A stretch of DNA of 64,000 bases from Adineta vaga (Eukaryota; Rotifera). Below are positions 1 to 11,548 of this stretch, piece after piece. A model generated the notes under the pieces. That model was not told where the DNA came from. It did no database searches and saw nothing but the letters and a program-made list of their open reading frames with translations. A program made the position numbers and the translations under genes. How positions within the stretch are numbered: position 1 is the first letter of the stretch; each line of letters begins with the position of its first letter. The DNA is taken from positions 13,082,001 to 13,146,000 of the forward strand of contig CP075493.1 in the NCBI GenBank assembly GCA_021613535.1, in the 5' to 3' direction.

Positions 1-892
1 TCGGAGTTTTATGGAAACGTATCAATGAAGAAGTAACGAATGTATTAAGAAAAATAATTTTTCTTTCAAGTGAAATTTTAGGGAGCATTTTGGGGTTTAA
101 TATCTGGTTTATGTATTGGAATAATTCGATTTATTTGGGAATATTCTTATACTGCCATGCCTTGTCAACTCGAACATTTAGATAAACGTCCGTCAGTAGT
201 TCGATTTAATTTTCTATATTTTTCCGTTCTTCTTTTTGTAATCTCATCGATTGTGACCATTGTTGTTAGTCTCTTGACTAAACCACTTGCCGAGAAATAT
301 GTAAGTGATTATTCATTTTCTCGAAAGAGAGAATGTAGTTGCTGATATATTTAGATATCGGGTTTAACTGCCTTTGATCTTGATAACCCAGAGAAACCAA
401 TTGAAATTCCTACTAAATCTGGATGTATGCATAAAGCAAATGCATATTATGATGAAGAACAACAACAACAAAAGCCTTATTCTTTCGAGAATTCATCTTT
501 TCATCATATTGAACAACCTCCGACTGAAACTGAGAAAAAAGCTTTGCATTTTTTTGATACAGGTATCAACATTGGATCAATTTTTTTTCTTTGAAATCAG
601 AACAAAATGTTTTTCTTTCCTCTTAGATAATTCTACCGGATTGGCTTTTTATTTGAAAACTGCCTTTGCTTGGATTTGTGGTTTAGAAAAAACTGATAAT
701 CTCGATGGTCAATCCATCTGTTCGGAAAATCATTCATCGGATAAAACAAGTCATCGACGAAGTATTACTTCAATTCGTGATAATCATATTTCATCCTGGC
801 ACAAACAATGTTCTTATGCAGCGATTTTCATTCTTTCTTTATGTGCTTTTGTTTGGGCTTTTTTCACTGATTATCGCATACGATTAATTTAG
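1..892 (+). CDS. SLC5-type sodium/solute cotransporter, 3' end only
   Basis: The 5' part lies outside the window. Exons are <1-32, 82-300, 355-562 and 627-892; the introns begin GTAACG, GTAAGT and GTATCA and end TTTAG or TTAG, and the reading frame is kept across all of them. The translation runs VLWKRINEE, then GAFWGLISGLCIGIIRF, then a long membrane segment and a hydrophilic linker with a Gln run. It ends in a final hydrophobic helix (YAAIFILSLCAFVWAFF) before the stop. The WKR-(N)-GAFWGL block and the last C-terminal helix are typical of the SGLT branch of the SLC5 family, which cotransports Na+ with sugars or other small solutes at the plasma membrane. The substrate cannot be told because the sodium- and sugar-site helices are missing. 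The family call is from recalled conservation, not a search. Confidence 0.85.
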
Positions 893-989
893 AAATAGTA
901 CCAATCTGAAAAATGAGAATTAGTGATCCTAGAATAAACTTATATTTATCATATATACATATCTCATATATGACCACTTCAAATTTGTT

Positions 990-3900
990 TTATTTTGAAA
1001 TCAGTTCAAATTTTTGAATTCGATGATTCCAATAATCCGCTACATACAAATTTCCTTTAAGATCAAATGATAGACCAGTCGGATGTGACAATTGGTTGGA
1101 TTCAATTCCTTTTCCATTTCCACCAACAATTATTGAACCTTCTTCTTCTCCTTCAATCCATCGCATTACTCGATCATTTCCGCTGTCAGCCACATAGATT
1201 TGACCAGAATGATCAACAATGACACCTTGCGGATTAGACAATTGTCTAAGACTATTACCTCTCCCATTTCCTCCAGCTACAATAATGCCTACTTTTGCAT
1301 TTCTAATCCATTTCATAACGCGATGATTTCCCCAATCTGAAATATAGATTGAACTCTCTCCGTCGACAAAGATAAACGTAGGACCATTGAGTTGATTACG
1401 ACGATTTCCTCTTCCATTTCCTCCGGCAACCACTGTTGAATATGGTTCTCCTTCTTTCCATTTTCTCACTTCATTCTTTTCTTCATCAACAATATAAAGA
1501 AATCCATGTTCATCGATTGTCAAACCCCAACAGTGAATATTTGGTATGAGAATTTTTTCAAATGCTTTCTTTTCTAAGGACCATCGAACTAGTCGATTAT
1601 TCCAGAGATCAGCAATGATAAGTGACTTATTTTGTCTGTCAATAATTAGATTAGTCGGTTGATTTAACTGATCATTACGATGTCCTTTTCGATTTCCACC
1701 AGCAATTATATGACCTCTCTTTTTATTCTGTCTCCATTGAATAATACGATGGTTCGATGTATCAACGATATAAACGGTTTTATCATTATCAACAAAAATT
1801 CCTCGAGGTCGAAATAGTTGAGTCAATTGTTCGCCTTGTCCATGACCTCCAGCAACAGTTATTCCATGAGATTTCCATCTAATTTGTTCTGAAAACAAGA
1901 CAAATTTCATGAAAATAAAAAGATTATACAAACAAATACTTATTTGTTTGATAGCATGATTATCCGATTTTGCAGGTGGTTCATTTTGTTTTTCCAATTT
2001 CAGATATTTTTGTAACCATTCCGAGCTCATTTCATGATTACCTTGTTTGGATGTAACATCAGCAAGATCCTTATATATTTGAATAAGTAAAGGATCATTC
2101 AATGAAAGTTCACGTAAGAAACGAAGAAAATATCTTTCAGCTAAATCATATTTTTCCATGTTTGATAAGATTTTTCCTATGATTTGAAAATTGATTTCTT
2201 TATCTAACATTTCTTGTTTTATCGGCATAAGTACTTCTTTGATTTCTTGTTCATTACCATTACATAGAGTCATTTGAATAATCCAAAGATTATTCTCATG
2301 ATTAAAGTTAAAATTTTCAATACGAAAGATCGATCCAATCATAAAAAGTACTTCAATTTCATTGGGATAGGTAGGATGTCGACCAATCGTTGCAAATGGT
2401 TTTGTCGTGACCAATTTCGGATCAGCAAATATTTCGAATAATACTCTTTCTGCATCGTCAGAAGTATCGAGATATGAAAGAATTTGATCTCTGTTCGTAT
2501 TTGTCGAAAAAAATGAATTTATAGAAATGAATTGATTAATACGCTTTCGAAGAATTTTCAATTCATCATTTGACATCTTGAGAGTTCGATAAAATTTTGT
2601 CGCAAATTTAAATTGACAACGTTGTAATTGTCGATAGATATCAAATATAAACGAACGAAATAAAATAATCATATGAATATTTTGTTTACATAATATTCCA
2701 TTTAGAATTTTACTGAAAAAAGTATTCTTCAAATACCATTGAGATATTTTCTCGGGTGAATAATCTCGACGAAATCGTCGAAGATTTTCTAATTCAATTT
2801 GATTACCTTCGTATTCATATTCGTAAACATTATAAAGTTCATTTTTATCCATATCATCGAATTTCAAATTCGGAAGACAATCAAGAAGAATTTGTTTAAG
2901 TAGAAATTCACGATTTGATCTGCTTATTAACTTGTCTCCATCATGATTTGTATTCAATGTGTTATAGACAAATGGTTCTTCAATTTTTCTCATTTTTCCA
3001 TAATCTTCGGAGATTTTTTGAACAAGTTCATCAAAATAAACAACACCTTTGACCTAAGGAGATAGAGAACGAGTCAGATAGGTACAAGAATGAAATTCAA
3101 TTTATTTTACTTTGATATACTTTGAAGACCATTGTTTATTACTTTCCTTATCCAAACAATAAATATAAATTGAAATAAGTTGTCGAAGTTTATGAATTGA
3201 AGACACAATGGATCGTCCTAATCCACCACTAACAATCATTATTAAACGATCCCGTTCTGATCTTTGTTCGATATATTGTTGACATTGTTTCACATCTTGA
3301 AATTTCTTCAAATAATTTATAATAGAACGTAGTTGTTGTTCGATTTCTCGATGTTCTCTATGATTTTCATCAAGCCAAATAAGACGAAAGATCTCAAGAT
3401 TTGTATTATCATAATTATCAATAGATTTAATTGAAGGACCTAAAGTATGTCTTCAATTATTATATGTATTTTCATTTCGTTCTCTTTTACTTGGTCTATC
3501 ATCAGCTAATTCATTTAAATAGACATGTCCATATCCAATCAAACCATTTATACTTTGTGGTTGTTGTTTTTTATTACTTTCTTTATAGACATCGGCCGCG
3601 ACTCTTTGAAAAATTTGTATAATATCTGTATTTTTACTAGCAATATGTCTTAGCAAATGTTTGGTAAATAAACCATTACGTTCTGTTTCGGGACCATCAC
3701 TAGCCGTTGTATTGATACCACATGAAAACTTTATAATTGTTCCGGCAATTGGATTAAAATAATTCATACCTCCACCATCGGTAGTTCCTACATGATATAT
3801 TTGATACGGTTATTGACTTATGTTATAATTTATTACGTTTACCTTTTGTCTTCGATGTATTTTTTGACCAATATCTTCTGCAACAATCCAAAATTAATAT

Positions 3901-4299
3901 TGTCACGTGAGTGGGATTTCTTTTTGCTATTCGATTAAGTATTCGTTCAACAGGTACAGCATGATCTTCGACATCTTCTTCTGTTTCTATTGCAGCATCA
4001 TCTATTGGCATCAGATAATTGTGTTCTCTAACTTGATAACCATGCCCAGAGAAATAGAATAATACCAAGTCACCATCTTTAATCATTCGTAAAAATTCTG
4101 ATATAACATCTACCATTTGTTTATTAGTTAAATTAATCTTAAAAACAACTGTAAAACTCATACTCTTAAGTACATCAGTTAAATCCATGGCATCATTCGC
4201 ACAGTGACGAAGTCTATTTTCTGGCCTAGCATAATCGTTATTACCAATAATTAATGCCAATTTTTGACGACGAGATACAGTCGAATGAGACGTAGCCAT
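990..4299 (-). CDS. Caspase-like / ADP-ribosyltransferase / TPR / NHL-propeller fusion protein
   Basis: Five exons (4299-3843, 3787-3491, 3439-3111, 3053-1940, 1888-990) joined by introns of 55, 51, 57 and 51 nt give one uninterrupted 1031-residue frame. A TGA at 3453-3455 that seems to end the caspase part lies inside the second intron. Residues about 10-230 form a C14 caspase/metacaspase-like domain: LALIIGNNDY, the histidine in FYFSGHG and the cysteine in ILDCCR. A linker resembling the N-terminus of the 60550-62664 protein follows. Then comes an R-S-ExE ADP-ribosyltransferase: arginine in FYRTLKMS, serines in INSFFSTNTN, and NEIEVLF as the ExE motif. One or two TPR-like helix pairs come next, and the C-terminus has six NHL repeats (VAGGNGRG...QLxxPxG...YVADxxNxRVxxW), enough for a beta-propeller. 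No signal peptide or membrane segment is seen, so it is probably cytosolic. Inferred role: NHL propeller as sensor or scaffold, ART and protease as effectors. Splicing is predicted from sequence only. Confidence 0.82.
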
Positions 4300-4988
4300 G
4301 GCTTTTATTCACCTGAAAATTAGAAGAACAAAAATATGAATATATTTATTCTAACTCTTCAGCATCTAGTAAATATATACTGTACGATAAAATGTTGTAA
4401 ATTCTAGTCCTAATTCTTTCGCATTATATGCTCAATACAAAAGAATCTTATTCGATTTGTGTTACTTTTTTTCAATTCTTCTTCAGAATTTTTGTTCCAA
4501 CTATTGTTTACAGAAGAATTCGTTTTCAACATTACTTTTCTTTGACTGTTCTACTTAAAAGAAAAAATATAATACCAAGAGAAAGAGAGTTTTTTTTTCA
4601 TTATAACACCAAGCATGACATTATTTGGTTGCTATATTCGAGTAATGCAACAGTAGACATAATTTCATGTATGTTAATAGAATATTCATTTTAATCATAC
4701 AAAGATTAACATTTATCATAAACTAAAAGAAATGCTTTGATTCTTTGTAAATGTTATAATAGAATTTATAAACCTTCTCTCTAATTTCATCATTACTAAT
4801 CTGTAAGAGAAGAGCATTGTTGATAAGTGAGTCACATGAATAATAGATCAAAACATCTAGATGATTACAATGCAAATCTTTTTTTGGAGCATTCTACTTT
4901 CTCTTGTCTTCATTGTATCTCTTACTCGAATTACAATATCTACTTGACATAAAGTGAGATCGGATTATCGAACTTATCGAGTACTTCA
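4300..4988. other. Intergenic spacer between divergent genes
   Basis: A 689-bp AT-rich spacer between the starts of the caspase-ART-NHL gene (minus) and the pentapeptide gene (plus). It should hold both promoters, but I see no clear TATA element or binding-site array. An 88-codon open frame at 4428-4694 has biased, low-complexity composition and no recognisable domain, so it is not called. Confidence 0.5.
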
Positions 4989-6274
4989 ATGGAAGAACAG
5001 AAGCAACATAGAAAACATTGCACATCGGCTCACTGTCTAAATTTATTTAGACTTTTATTTGCTGCATTACCAACTATTGTCTTCGGAGTTTTTACTATTG
5101 TTTTTACTTTACAACAAGATGCTTCGGCTAAAGCAACACGTGCACAAGATCAACGACAAGCGGATGAAATGAATCGACGATTGATTTTTAAAGAATATAT
5201 TGATGATATGAGAGAACTTTTTCTTCATGAAAATTTCGAAAAAAATATTAATAAATCTTTATTACATATTCGAGTACAAACATTAACCGTCTTAAAACAT
5301 CTTGATCCAGTTCGTAAACATGACGTAATTATTTTCCTCTATGAAAATCGTTTAATTCGTCGTGATCAACCATATACTGTTCAACTTCATGGAGCCGATC
5401 TAAGTGGTATGAAATTCATTAAATCATCTACAGAACAATGTGATCTTCCACATCTTTATTTACCTGGAATTAATGCTAACAATATTATTTTTCGTAATTG
5501 TTTCTTAGTAGAAGCGGTCTTTGACAATGCTTTCATGAATGATGCTATCTTTGATTCATGTAATCTTGCTTCAGCCAGTTTTTCCAGTGCAAATCTTACT
5601 AACGCTTATCTTCATAATAATCAATTTTTTAATGCCACTTTTTCTGGAACTTATCTTGTTCAAACATCGATTAAAGCTGGTGTTTTTCAAAAAGTGAATT
5701 TGACCAATGTAGATCTCTATCGAAGTGATATTAGTCATTCATTATTATATCCAATGACAATTGATGGTATAGAACCAAATATCATTCTTAATACACGTTT
5801 TCCCAATGCAACGATCAGTGATATCGATACAAGAAATTTAATTCTAGATGGTCAAGCACAAACACAAGTTTGTCTGATTAAAAACGTTTGTGTTCTATAG
5901 TCAATTCCTTTTTTTTCGAACTTTCTGTAGTGTCATCTGAGTGTACCAACACTTGGTTCGATGCACATAATGCTGGTCATGTAAGGATTATCAATCGCAC
6001 TGAACTTGCTCCAGAAACAATAGCTATGATCAAAGACGATTGTTTCTTTCAAATCGATAAAGGCGCGGTCGCTATTCAAGGTCTTTTGATTGAACACTTT
6101 TCTATTCTAATTGATATAGAACAAATCGTATTTAACTTATCGGCAATGATTGGTTTAGAAACTCCCAATGATCAAGATGAAATAATAATATTCGTGCATT
6201 CTGCTGACGAAAGTAGTACATTTGATTATACGCAATCAGTCAAAAGTCAGTTGTGGAAACAATTGAATTCTTAA
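4989..6274 (+). CDS. Membrane-anchored pentapeptide-repeat protein
   Basis: The ATG at 4989 opens a 5'-exon coding about 300 residues. After a short Cys/His-rich head, residues about 20-45 form one transmembrane segment (LFRLLFAALPTIVFGVFTIV). A charged, probably coiled region follows (KATRAQDQRQADEMNRRL). From about residue 135 there is a right-handed beta-helix signature of pentapeptide repeats, A(D/N)LxxxxF: LHGADLSGMKF, FDNAFMNDAIFDSCNLASASF, SSANLTNAYL. The second exon starts after an acceptor at 5930 (TTTCTGTAG) and codes about 110 residues beginning SSECTNTWFDAHNAGHV, ending at 6274. Two donors fit the frame (near 5872 and 5891), so a few residues at the junction are uncertain. Pentapeptide proteins are mainly bacterial; a TM-anchored form in an intron-bearing gene suggests domesticated transfer, which is inference. 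Substrate or partner unknown. Confidence 0.75.
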
Positions 6275-7174
6275 TATGTTATTCTAATCTGTTTTTGTTT
6301 TAGAATCAATCAAACCGTCTTCATTCTTTCAATTTTTTTCTTTTATTCATGCCATTCCAATCAAAACAAGAGCATTAGTTGTAGCTGTAAGCTGTAATAT
6401 TACCAGTCATAAAAATCGATTTTGTCTTTTCAATCAAATCGATTTATCGACCGTAAAGAAGACAGTTTAATAATATATACTATTAAGCATCAGAATAAAT
6501 CATTCAATAAACTTTTTGTTTTCAAATATGTCTCACATCTATTGTATGTTTACGGGTGTGGGTGCGAAATAAAGTCGCTATTCTGACGTTCACTTAGAAT
6601 TATTCATGAAGATACAGGTGTGTGAATGTGAGTGTATGATGTGAAGAATTCGTTTACTATACACCCACATCCTCAAGGTTATTGCAAAGATTTTTCAATA
6701 GCTTTTCAGAGATAATATTGATCTTTTTTGCTTCTTATAAGATTTACGTCAAAAGCATTCTTCAAATATCATAAAAATGAGTAAAAGTAATTCTATTAGA
6801 GAAACAAACATGTTAAAATTGATTCAAAGTAAATCTTTGAATTCAATATCCTTCATTTTTATTTGTTATTTATGATCACTACATAATGTAAAAATACATC
6901 CGTGAGCATTTCTTTTAATAGACAATACACTGTAGCACTATTTTCAATGATAATGATATGTTTAGAACTTTTGATAAAAAAAGACTAATTAGTGTACACG
7001 TCAATGACATTCTTTCAACAAAAAAAATATAATTTCACCCCATGATTTTGAAAGAAGAATAAGAGAAGAAAAAAATCTGAAAACACGTTTTTTCTCTTTG
7101 ATGAATTAATTCACATTGGTTATTTCAGAAAAAAAGATGTCTTAACATCTATTCTCATAACATCACTAGTAAAA
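6275..7174. other. Intergenic spacer with telomere-like inverted ends
   Basis: A 900-bp spacer without a credible gene. Its main feature is a ~130-bp block at 6550-6678 whose ends are G-rich (ACGGGTGTGGGTG) and C-rich (CACCCACATCCTCAAGG). The rest is AT-rich with several homopolymer runs just upstream of the 7175 receptor gene. Confidence 0.6.
6550..6678. repeat. Telomere-like inverted repeat element
   Basis: The left end reads GGGTGTGGGTG, an internal part GGTGTGTGAATGTGAGTG, and the right end CACCCACATCCTCAAGG, the imperfect reverse complement of the left. TGTGGG is the bdelloid telomere repeat (established knowledge). Related ends occur in at least eight other intergenic places in this window. 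Confidence 0.55.
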
Positions 7175-8092
7175 ATGAATAACTCTACAATAATACACAT
7201 TGAAACATGGTTTATTCCACATAACATTATCATGTTAATCGGTCTTATTTTCGCTACTGTACTTGGTATCTTTTTTCTATTTACTATTATTCTGGATACA
7301 ACATGTCATACAGTACCAATGATGTTGGTAGCAAATTCATGTTTAACACAAATCATATTTGCCAGTGTTCTACTTATGATGACTGCATTTATGATAGACA
7401 ATGATATCAAACAACGTTATTATTATGATTTATTTTGTATAATTCGTGGTTATTTAAGTTATGCATCATGTACAGCAATGAATTATTCTTTTCTACTACA
7501 AGCCATTTATCGATATATTATTGTTTTCTATCCAATTGATTTATTTTGGCAATCAATCAAAATTCAAATGTTACTTGTTTCTATTACATGGATATTCTCT
7601 TATCTATATCCATTAGCATTTATATTTACAGGTGATATTACTTATAATTATAGTAATCAATTATGTCAAATTCCACTTCATCTTTCATTCTCACTTCTTT
7701 TTGTCATATTCAATGGTTATCTTGGTCCCGTCGTCGCAATACAATTCATTTATTTTAAATTAGTTCGACATGTGAAATATATTAGTAAAAATGTGATCAC
7801 ACCTGGAAATACTTTGCCTCGTCTACGAAGAGAATTGACAATGGTTCGTCGAATAGTTATAATGACTACAATATTAGTCGTACTTGGTTTACCTTATACA
7901 TCATTTCTATTTATGTCATTTTTTACTGATCCACCCAAATATTATTATCGAATATCTTCTATATTTACAAATCCATCACTAATACTTATTATGATTGCAC
8001 TATTTCAATTTACAGATCCATTAAAATCATCTATCATGAGAAAAATCAAACTTCGATCAGAAACAATTGTACCAACCATAGCACACACATAA
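7175..8092 (+). CDS. Seven-transmembrane receptor, rhodopsin-like, paralogue 1
   Basis: An intronless 305-residue frame starting at ATG 7175. The short N-terminus has an N-glycosylation site (NNST) and is followed by seven hydrophobic segments. TM1 starts near residue 15 (IIMLIGLIFATVLGIFFLF), TM2 has ANSCLTQIIFA, and TM3 ends in YRYIIVFYP, which replaces the classical DRY motif. TM4 holds the conserved Trp (ITWIFSYLYP). TM6 is GLPYTSFLFMSFF, and TM7 ends LFQFTDPLKSS in place of NPxxY. A cysteine before TM3 (LFCIIRGY) and one in loop 2 (NQLCQIP) can make the usual disulfide. It belongs to the large expanded peptide-receptor-like families of bdelloids. It is the convergent neighbour and clear paralogue of the minus-strand gene at 8505-9464 (shared WFIP, CHT, ANSCLT, PPxxxxRI blocks). 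Ligand unknown. Confidence 0.85.
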   Translation: MNNSTIIHIETWFIPHNIIMLIGLIFATVLGIFFLFTIILDTTCHTVPMMLVANSCLTQIIFASVLLMMTAFMIDNDIKQRYYYDLFCIIRGYLSYASCTAMNYSFLLQAIYRYIIVFYPIDLFWQSIKIQMLLVSITWIFSYLYPLAFIFTGDITYNYSNQLCQIPLHLSFSLLFVIFNGYLGPVVAIQFIYFKLVRHVKYISKNVITPGNTLPRLRRELTMVRRIVIMTTILVVLGLPYTSFLFMSFFTDPPKYYYRISSIFTNPSLILIMIALFQFTDPLKSSIMRKIKLRSETIVPTIAHT

Positions 8093-8504
8093 GATTTCAT
8101 GTTCAAATTAAGTTCGGTCATTTCATTTAATTTAACTTATAAATTTTACATGAATATAATGTTGTTAATTATAGTCTTTCAGTTCTTTTCTCCTGCTCAT
8201 ACTATAGTTTAAATACTATCAACTCAGAAACATGTTGAAAGAAATTCAAGAAAAAAATACAAACTTTTGAATTTCCACATTCCACTATACAATATGGAGT
8301 ACTATGTTTTCTTATGTCCGATGAGAACGTACTCTTAGAGTATTGTTCCCTATTCATTTGTATATTCTAAAATTCATTTTAGACACGTTATTTTCTATTT
8401 TTATTTCAATAATGATGTTTTTTATTCTGAAAATAAATTAATCTTACGTCCAAGATGGTTTTAACAAGCAAAAGAACGTGTTTTTTTATTTTTGTATTCT
8501 TTAT
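8093..8504. other. Spacer between convergent receptor genes
   Basis: 412 bp of AT-rich 3' flanking sequence between tail-to-tail paralogues. No gene or repeat seen; it presumably holds both polyadenylation regions. Confidence 0.5.
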
Positions 8505-9464
8505 TTATGTTCTTCCTGCTACTGCTACTACTGCTGCTACTATGGTATTCGGCCGTATAATCGGTAATCTTTTCAACAGAGACTTTTTAAGTGGTTCAGT
8601 AAATTGAAGTAGAACAATCATGGCTAATAATAATGATGCATCAGTAAATACAAAAGCAATTCGAAAATGGAATCTCGGTGGAGTAGTAAAAAATGATATG
8701 AAAACAAATATTCCATATGGAATACCAATTGTCATGATTGTATTTATGAGTGTGATTATATGTTGAATCATTTTTAATTGTCGTTGTGCTCGAGTTAAAG
8801 TATTAATAATAATCATATGATCACGCTGTTTTTTTAGATATAAAACTAATTTCAAATAAATAAACATCGTCAATGATACAGGGATTATATAGATACAAGA
8901 TGCTCCATAGATTATTGCGAAAGATAGTCGAAGAGATAATTGACATATTTGATTATCAACATTATAGGTAATTCTATCAGTAAATATAATTACCAATGGA
9001 TATGTAAAGGAAAATATCCATGTTAGAAATATGAGTAAAATTTGAAATTTGACTGATTGCCAAGATAGACGAGTAGGAAAGACTACAATAATATATCGAT
9101 AGAATGCTTGTAATGAAAATGAAAACATAAATTCAGCAGATACTGCATAATTCATATACGCACGAAAAACACAGAATGAATCTTCGTAATTAATTTGTTT
9201 GAAATCATTTTTTAATGTAAATAGACTTAAGCTAAATAGAATACATGCCAAAATAAGTGCAGTTAAACATGAATTTGCAATTAACATTAATGAAATTGTA
9301 TGACATGTTTTATCCAGAATAATAACACATAGAAAAAGAGTAGCAAGGATGATAACTAAAATAGTGCATATCATTGAAATGATATCAATAGGAATAAACC
9401 ATGATTCCGTTGAAGTGAAATTTATAATAGAAATGTTTGTCGGAATCGAGATAGTTGCATTCAT
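8505..9464 (-). CDS. Seven-transmembrane receptor, rhodopsin-like, paralogue 2
   Basis: An open frame extends upstream to 9539, but alignment with the neighbouring paralogue (ESWFIPIDI against ETWFIPHNI) favours the ATG at 9462-9464, giving about 319 residues. Seven hydrophobic segments are present. TM2 carries ANSCLTALILA, TM3 ends YRYIIVVFP, TM4 reads LTWIFSFTYP, TM6 GIPYGIFVFISFF, and TM7 ends LLQFTEPLKKS. The extracellular N-terminus has several N-x-S/T sites. Cysteines in DSFCVFRAY and NQICQLS can form the loop-2 disulfide. The C-terminus is short and basic and ends in an Ala/Val-rich run (VAAVVAVAGRT) from a CTG/CTA repeat. Inverted tail-to-tail placement relative to the 7175-8092 gene indicates a local inverted duplication. 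Ligand unknown. Confidence 0.85.
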   Translation of the reverse strand: MNATISIPTNISIINFTSTESWFIPIDIISMICTILVIILATLFLCVIILDKTCHTISLMLIANSCLTALILACILFSLSLFTLKNDFKQINYEDSFCVFRAYMNYAVSAEFMFSFSLQAFYRYIIVVFPTRLSWQSVKFQILLIFLTWIFSFTYPLVIIFTDRITYNVDNQICQLSLRLSFAIIYGASCIYIIPVSLTMFIYLKLVLYLKKQRDHMIIINTLTRAQRQLKMIQHIITLINTIMTIGIPYGIFVFISFFTTPPRFHFRIAFVFTDASLLLAMIVLLQFTEPLKKSLLKRLPIIRPNTIVAAVVAVAGRT

Positions 9465-9945
9465 TGATGATATAATCCGGTGAATAACAAGTACGCTCTT
9501 AGAATATATTATAATATTTCTTTCTTTTTTAATGAACACCCAGATGATATTTATTTTTGCACTTTCATATATGCTTCAAGACATTCATTAGTCTGAATAT
9601 TGTCCTTTTACTTTTTCATATCCTTGAAAAGATTATAAATAGTCTTTTTTTTAAATTTCTGTTTCTAATTAGATGAAGAAGCATTTGACGATGGCACAAT
9701 GATTCTGGGTGTTAATATCGACAAATACAATAATTGCAAATATAAATTAATTATGAACATTCGACTTCCTATTGGTATAGAGTTTTTCTTGTTATTAATC
9801 TTGTTGAATGGCGAAAGCATCCCTGCATACATTTTTCGTAATACCCGAAACTATGTTATATAATCGTACTTCATTACTAATATTTATTTATACAGCAAAC
9901 TCAGCAGGTGATGAAAAAAGCCAAAGAACAAGCTGATCAAGTCAT
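9465..9945. other. Intergenic spacer
   Basis: 481 bp upstream of the minus-strand receptor and downstream of the NGDFETG protein. It holds short runs of T and no supported gene. Confidence 0.45.
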
Positions 9946-11548
9946 TTATATACCGAGAAAAAAATCACAACTTGTTAAAGCTCCACTTCCAGGATGCATT
10001 GCCCATAAGAAAACTCGATACTTATGACCAATTATAGTTGGAAATGTCTGCATGATATAATCAGCAGCTAAAATACTTCCACCTACGTAATAATGTGTAC
10101 CTGTTTTTGGAAAATAATTAAAACTACCATCTGAAAAAGTCGATTGAACTCCACCTGTAGAAGTTACATTATTTTGATCACAATATGCCCATGATGTTAA
10201 ATCACCTGTTTCAAAATCTCCATTAACAATTAATTCAGTACCTAATGCCGTAAAATCTTGAACAGATATATTATCAAGAGCAAAATAACCAGTTTGCCTT
10301 CGAAAAGCAAATGCAATACGTGTAAAATTAGAAATAGCCGTATAATTATAAGAAAATGGACCATAATTAGTAAAAGTAGCACAAGGATAACAACTTGCTA
10401 CAATTTCGATACCAGTTATCATTGATGTACAAATATTTGAAGTTATTGCTAAAATTAAAATGACATTGTAATCTGTACTTTTACTTTCCGGTTTCTTTTC
10501 ATTCTTATACATACTGACAGTAGAAGCTGCACTTGTTGTACTCGTTGCTGAAAAGGATAATGTAGAAGTTGAAAGATTTGATGTAGTTTACTCACTCGTA
10601 CTGGTATCGGTCACTGTGCTTGTTGTACTGGTCGTAGTTGTTGTTGTTGTTGTTACATCTTAGATAAAAAAATTACATTTCTCTTAATATACTACTCAGG
10701 ATTCACTTACTGTATACGAGTGTACTTTTCATCGTCGTTGTCGTCGCTGTTGTTTTTTGCATTGTGATTATTGATGCTGGTATTGCCGTAATAGCAGCAA
10801 CAAGTAATGATATAAGAAGAGCCAGAAGAAAGATTGTGAAGGGTGAACAAGAGATACAAAATTTGCAACATCGTTTTCTTTTCATATCCTCTTTGCCAAC
10901 GGTGTATAATTGTCGTCGATCACCAAAACTTAGTCGTGAAGATTTGAACTTATTGAGTGCTCCTTCCTTTGTTGACGGAATTAGATGATGATTTTGTAAA
11001 GGGGCTATCTAGAAAGAAAAGAAATACTCGTATCGATCTATGAAAAATATTATGAATTTAACCTTTGATGAAAAATTTGTTGATGCAGTTGATCTATCAG
11101 GTGTTGTATTCTGAATAACGAAAACAAAAAATTTTACATGATTATATTTATCAAGAATATTCTAATTACTCGCAATTTTTCTCCAATTATCGACATGAAT
11201 GGAGTTGTATTTACGTTTGTAGCGGAAAATAAACCTTCATAAGTCATGTTATTTTGTTCTGTTTGTGTAGAGAATATAGTTTTCATATTCTCATATATAT
11301 TCGTCGGAGTAACTTTCGTCTTGATTACTGGTACATTCGTTTGACTCTGTTTGTCTATTGTGAATGATTTTCTAGAATGAGATTTGATTCGTGTGACACG
11401 AACGACACTGGCAACTGTTCCATCCTATAAAAAATATCATAGGATTATGAAAAGATTAATGAAGATGTTTCATTACGTTTAATTGGTGTTCATTTGCATG
11501 TTTTTTTACGCGTGTTACTGAAACTGCTGCACGTAGTTTTCTATCCAT
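9946..11548 (-). CDS. Type II membrane protein with Thr-rich stalk and NGDFETG-type ectodomain
   Basis: Seven exons fit one 423-residue frame: 11548-11477, 11424-11170, 11110-11063, 11008-10711, 10658-10596, 10547-10515 and 10448-9946, each bounded by GT...AG. Stop codons seen in the unspliced sequence fall within predicted introns. The basic cytosolic N-terminus begins MDRKLRAAVSVTRVKKH and partly repeats as VASVVRVTRIKSH. One membrane segment follows (FTIFLLALLISLLVAAIT). Next is a Thr/Ser stalk (TTTTTTTTSTTST), likely O-glycosylated. The ectodomain holds FALDNISVQDF and VNGDFETGDLTSW, the signature of a galactose-binding-like beta-sandwich common in secreted bacterial and plant (DUF642-like) proteins. 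It ends DFFLGI. It is the first of three neighbouring surface proteins with a similar plan. Ligand unknown. Confidence 0.72.

Noticed and set aside
3102-3311. Separate small gene beginning with TTG
   Set aside because: It is exon 3 of the caspase-ART-NHL gene; no ATG and the frame is open on both sides of predicted splice sites.
3453-3455. TGA that would end the caspase gene
   Set aside because: It lies within a 51-nt GT...AG intron (3440-3490) and the frame continues on both sides.
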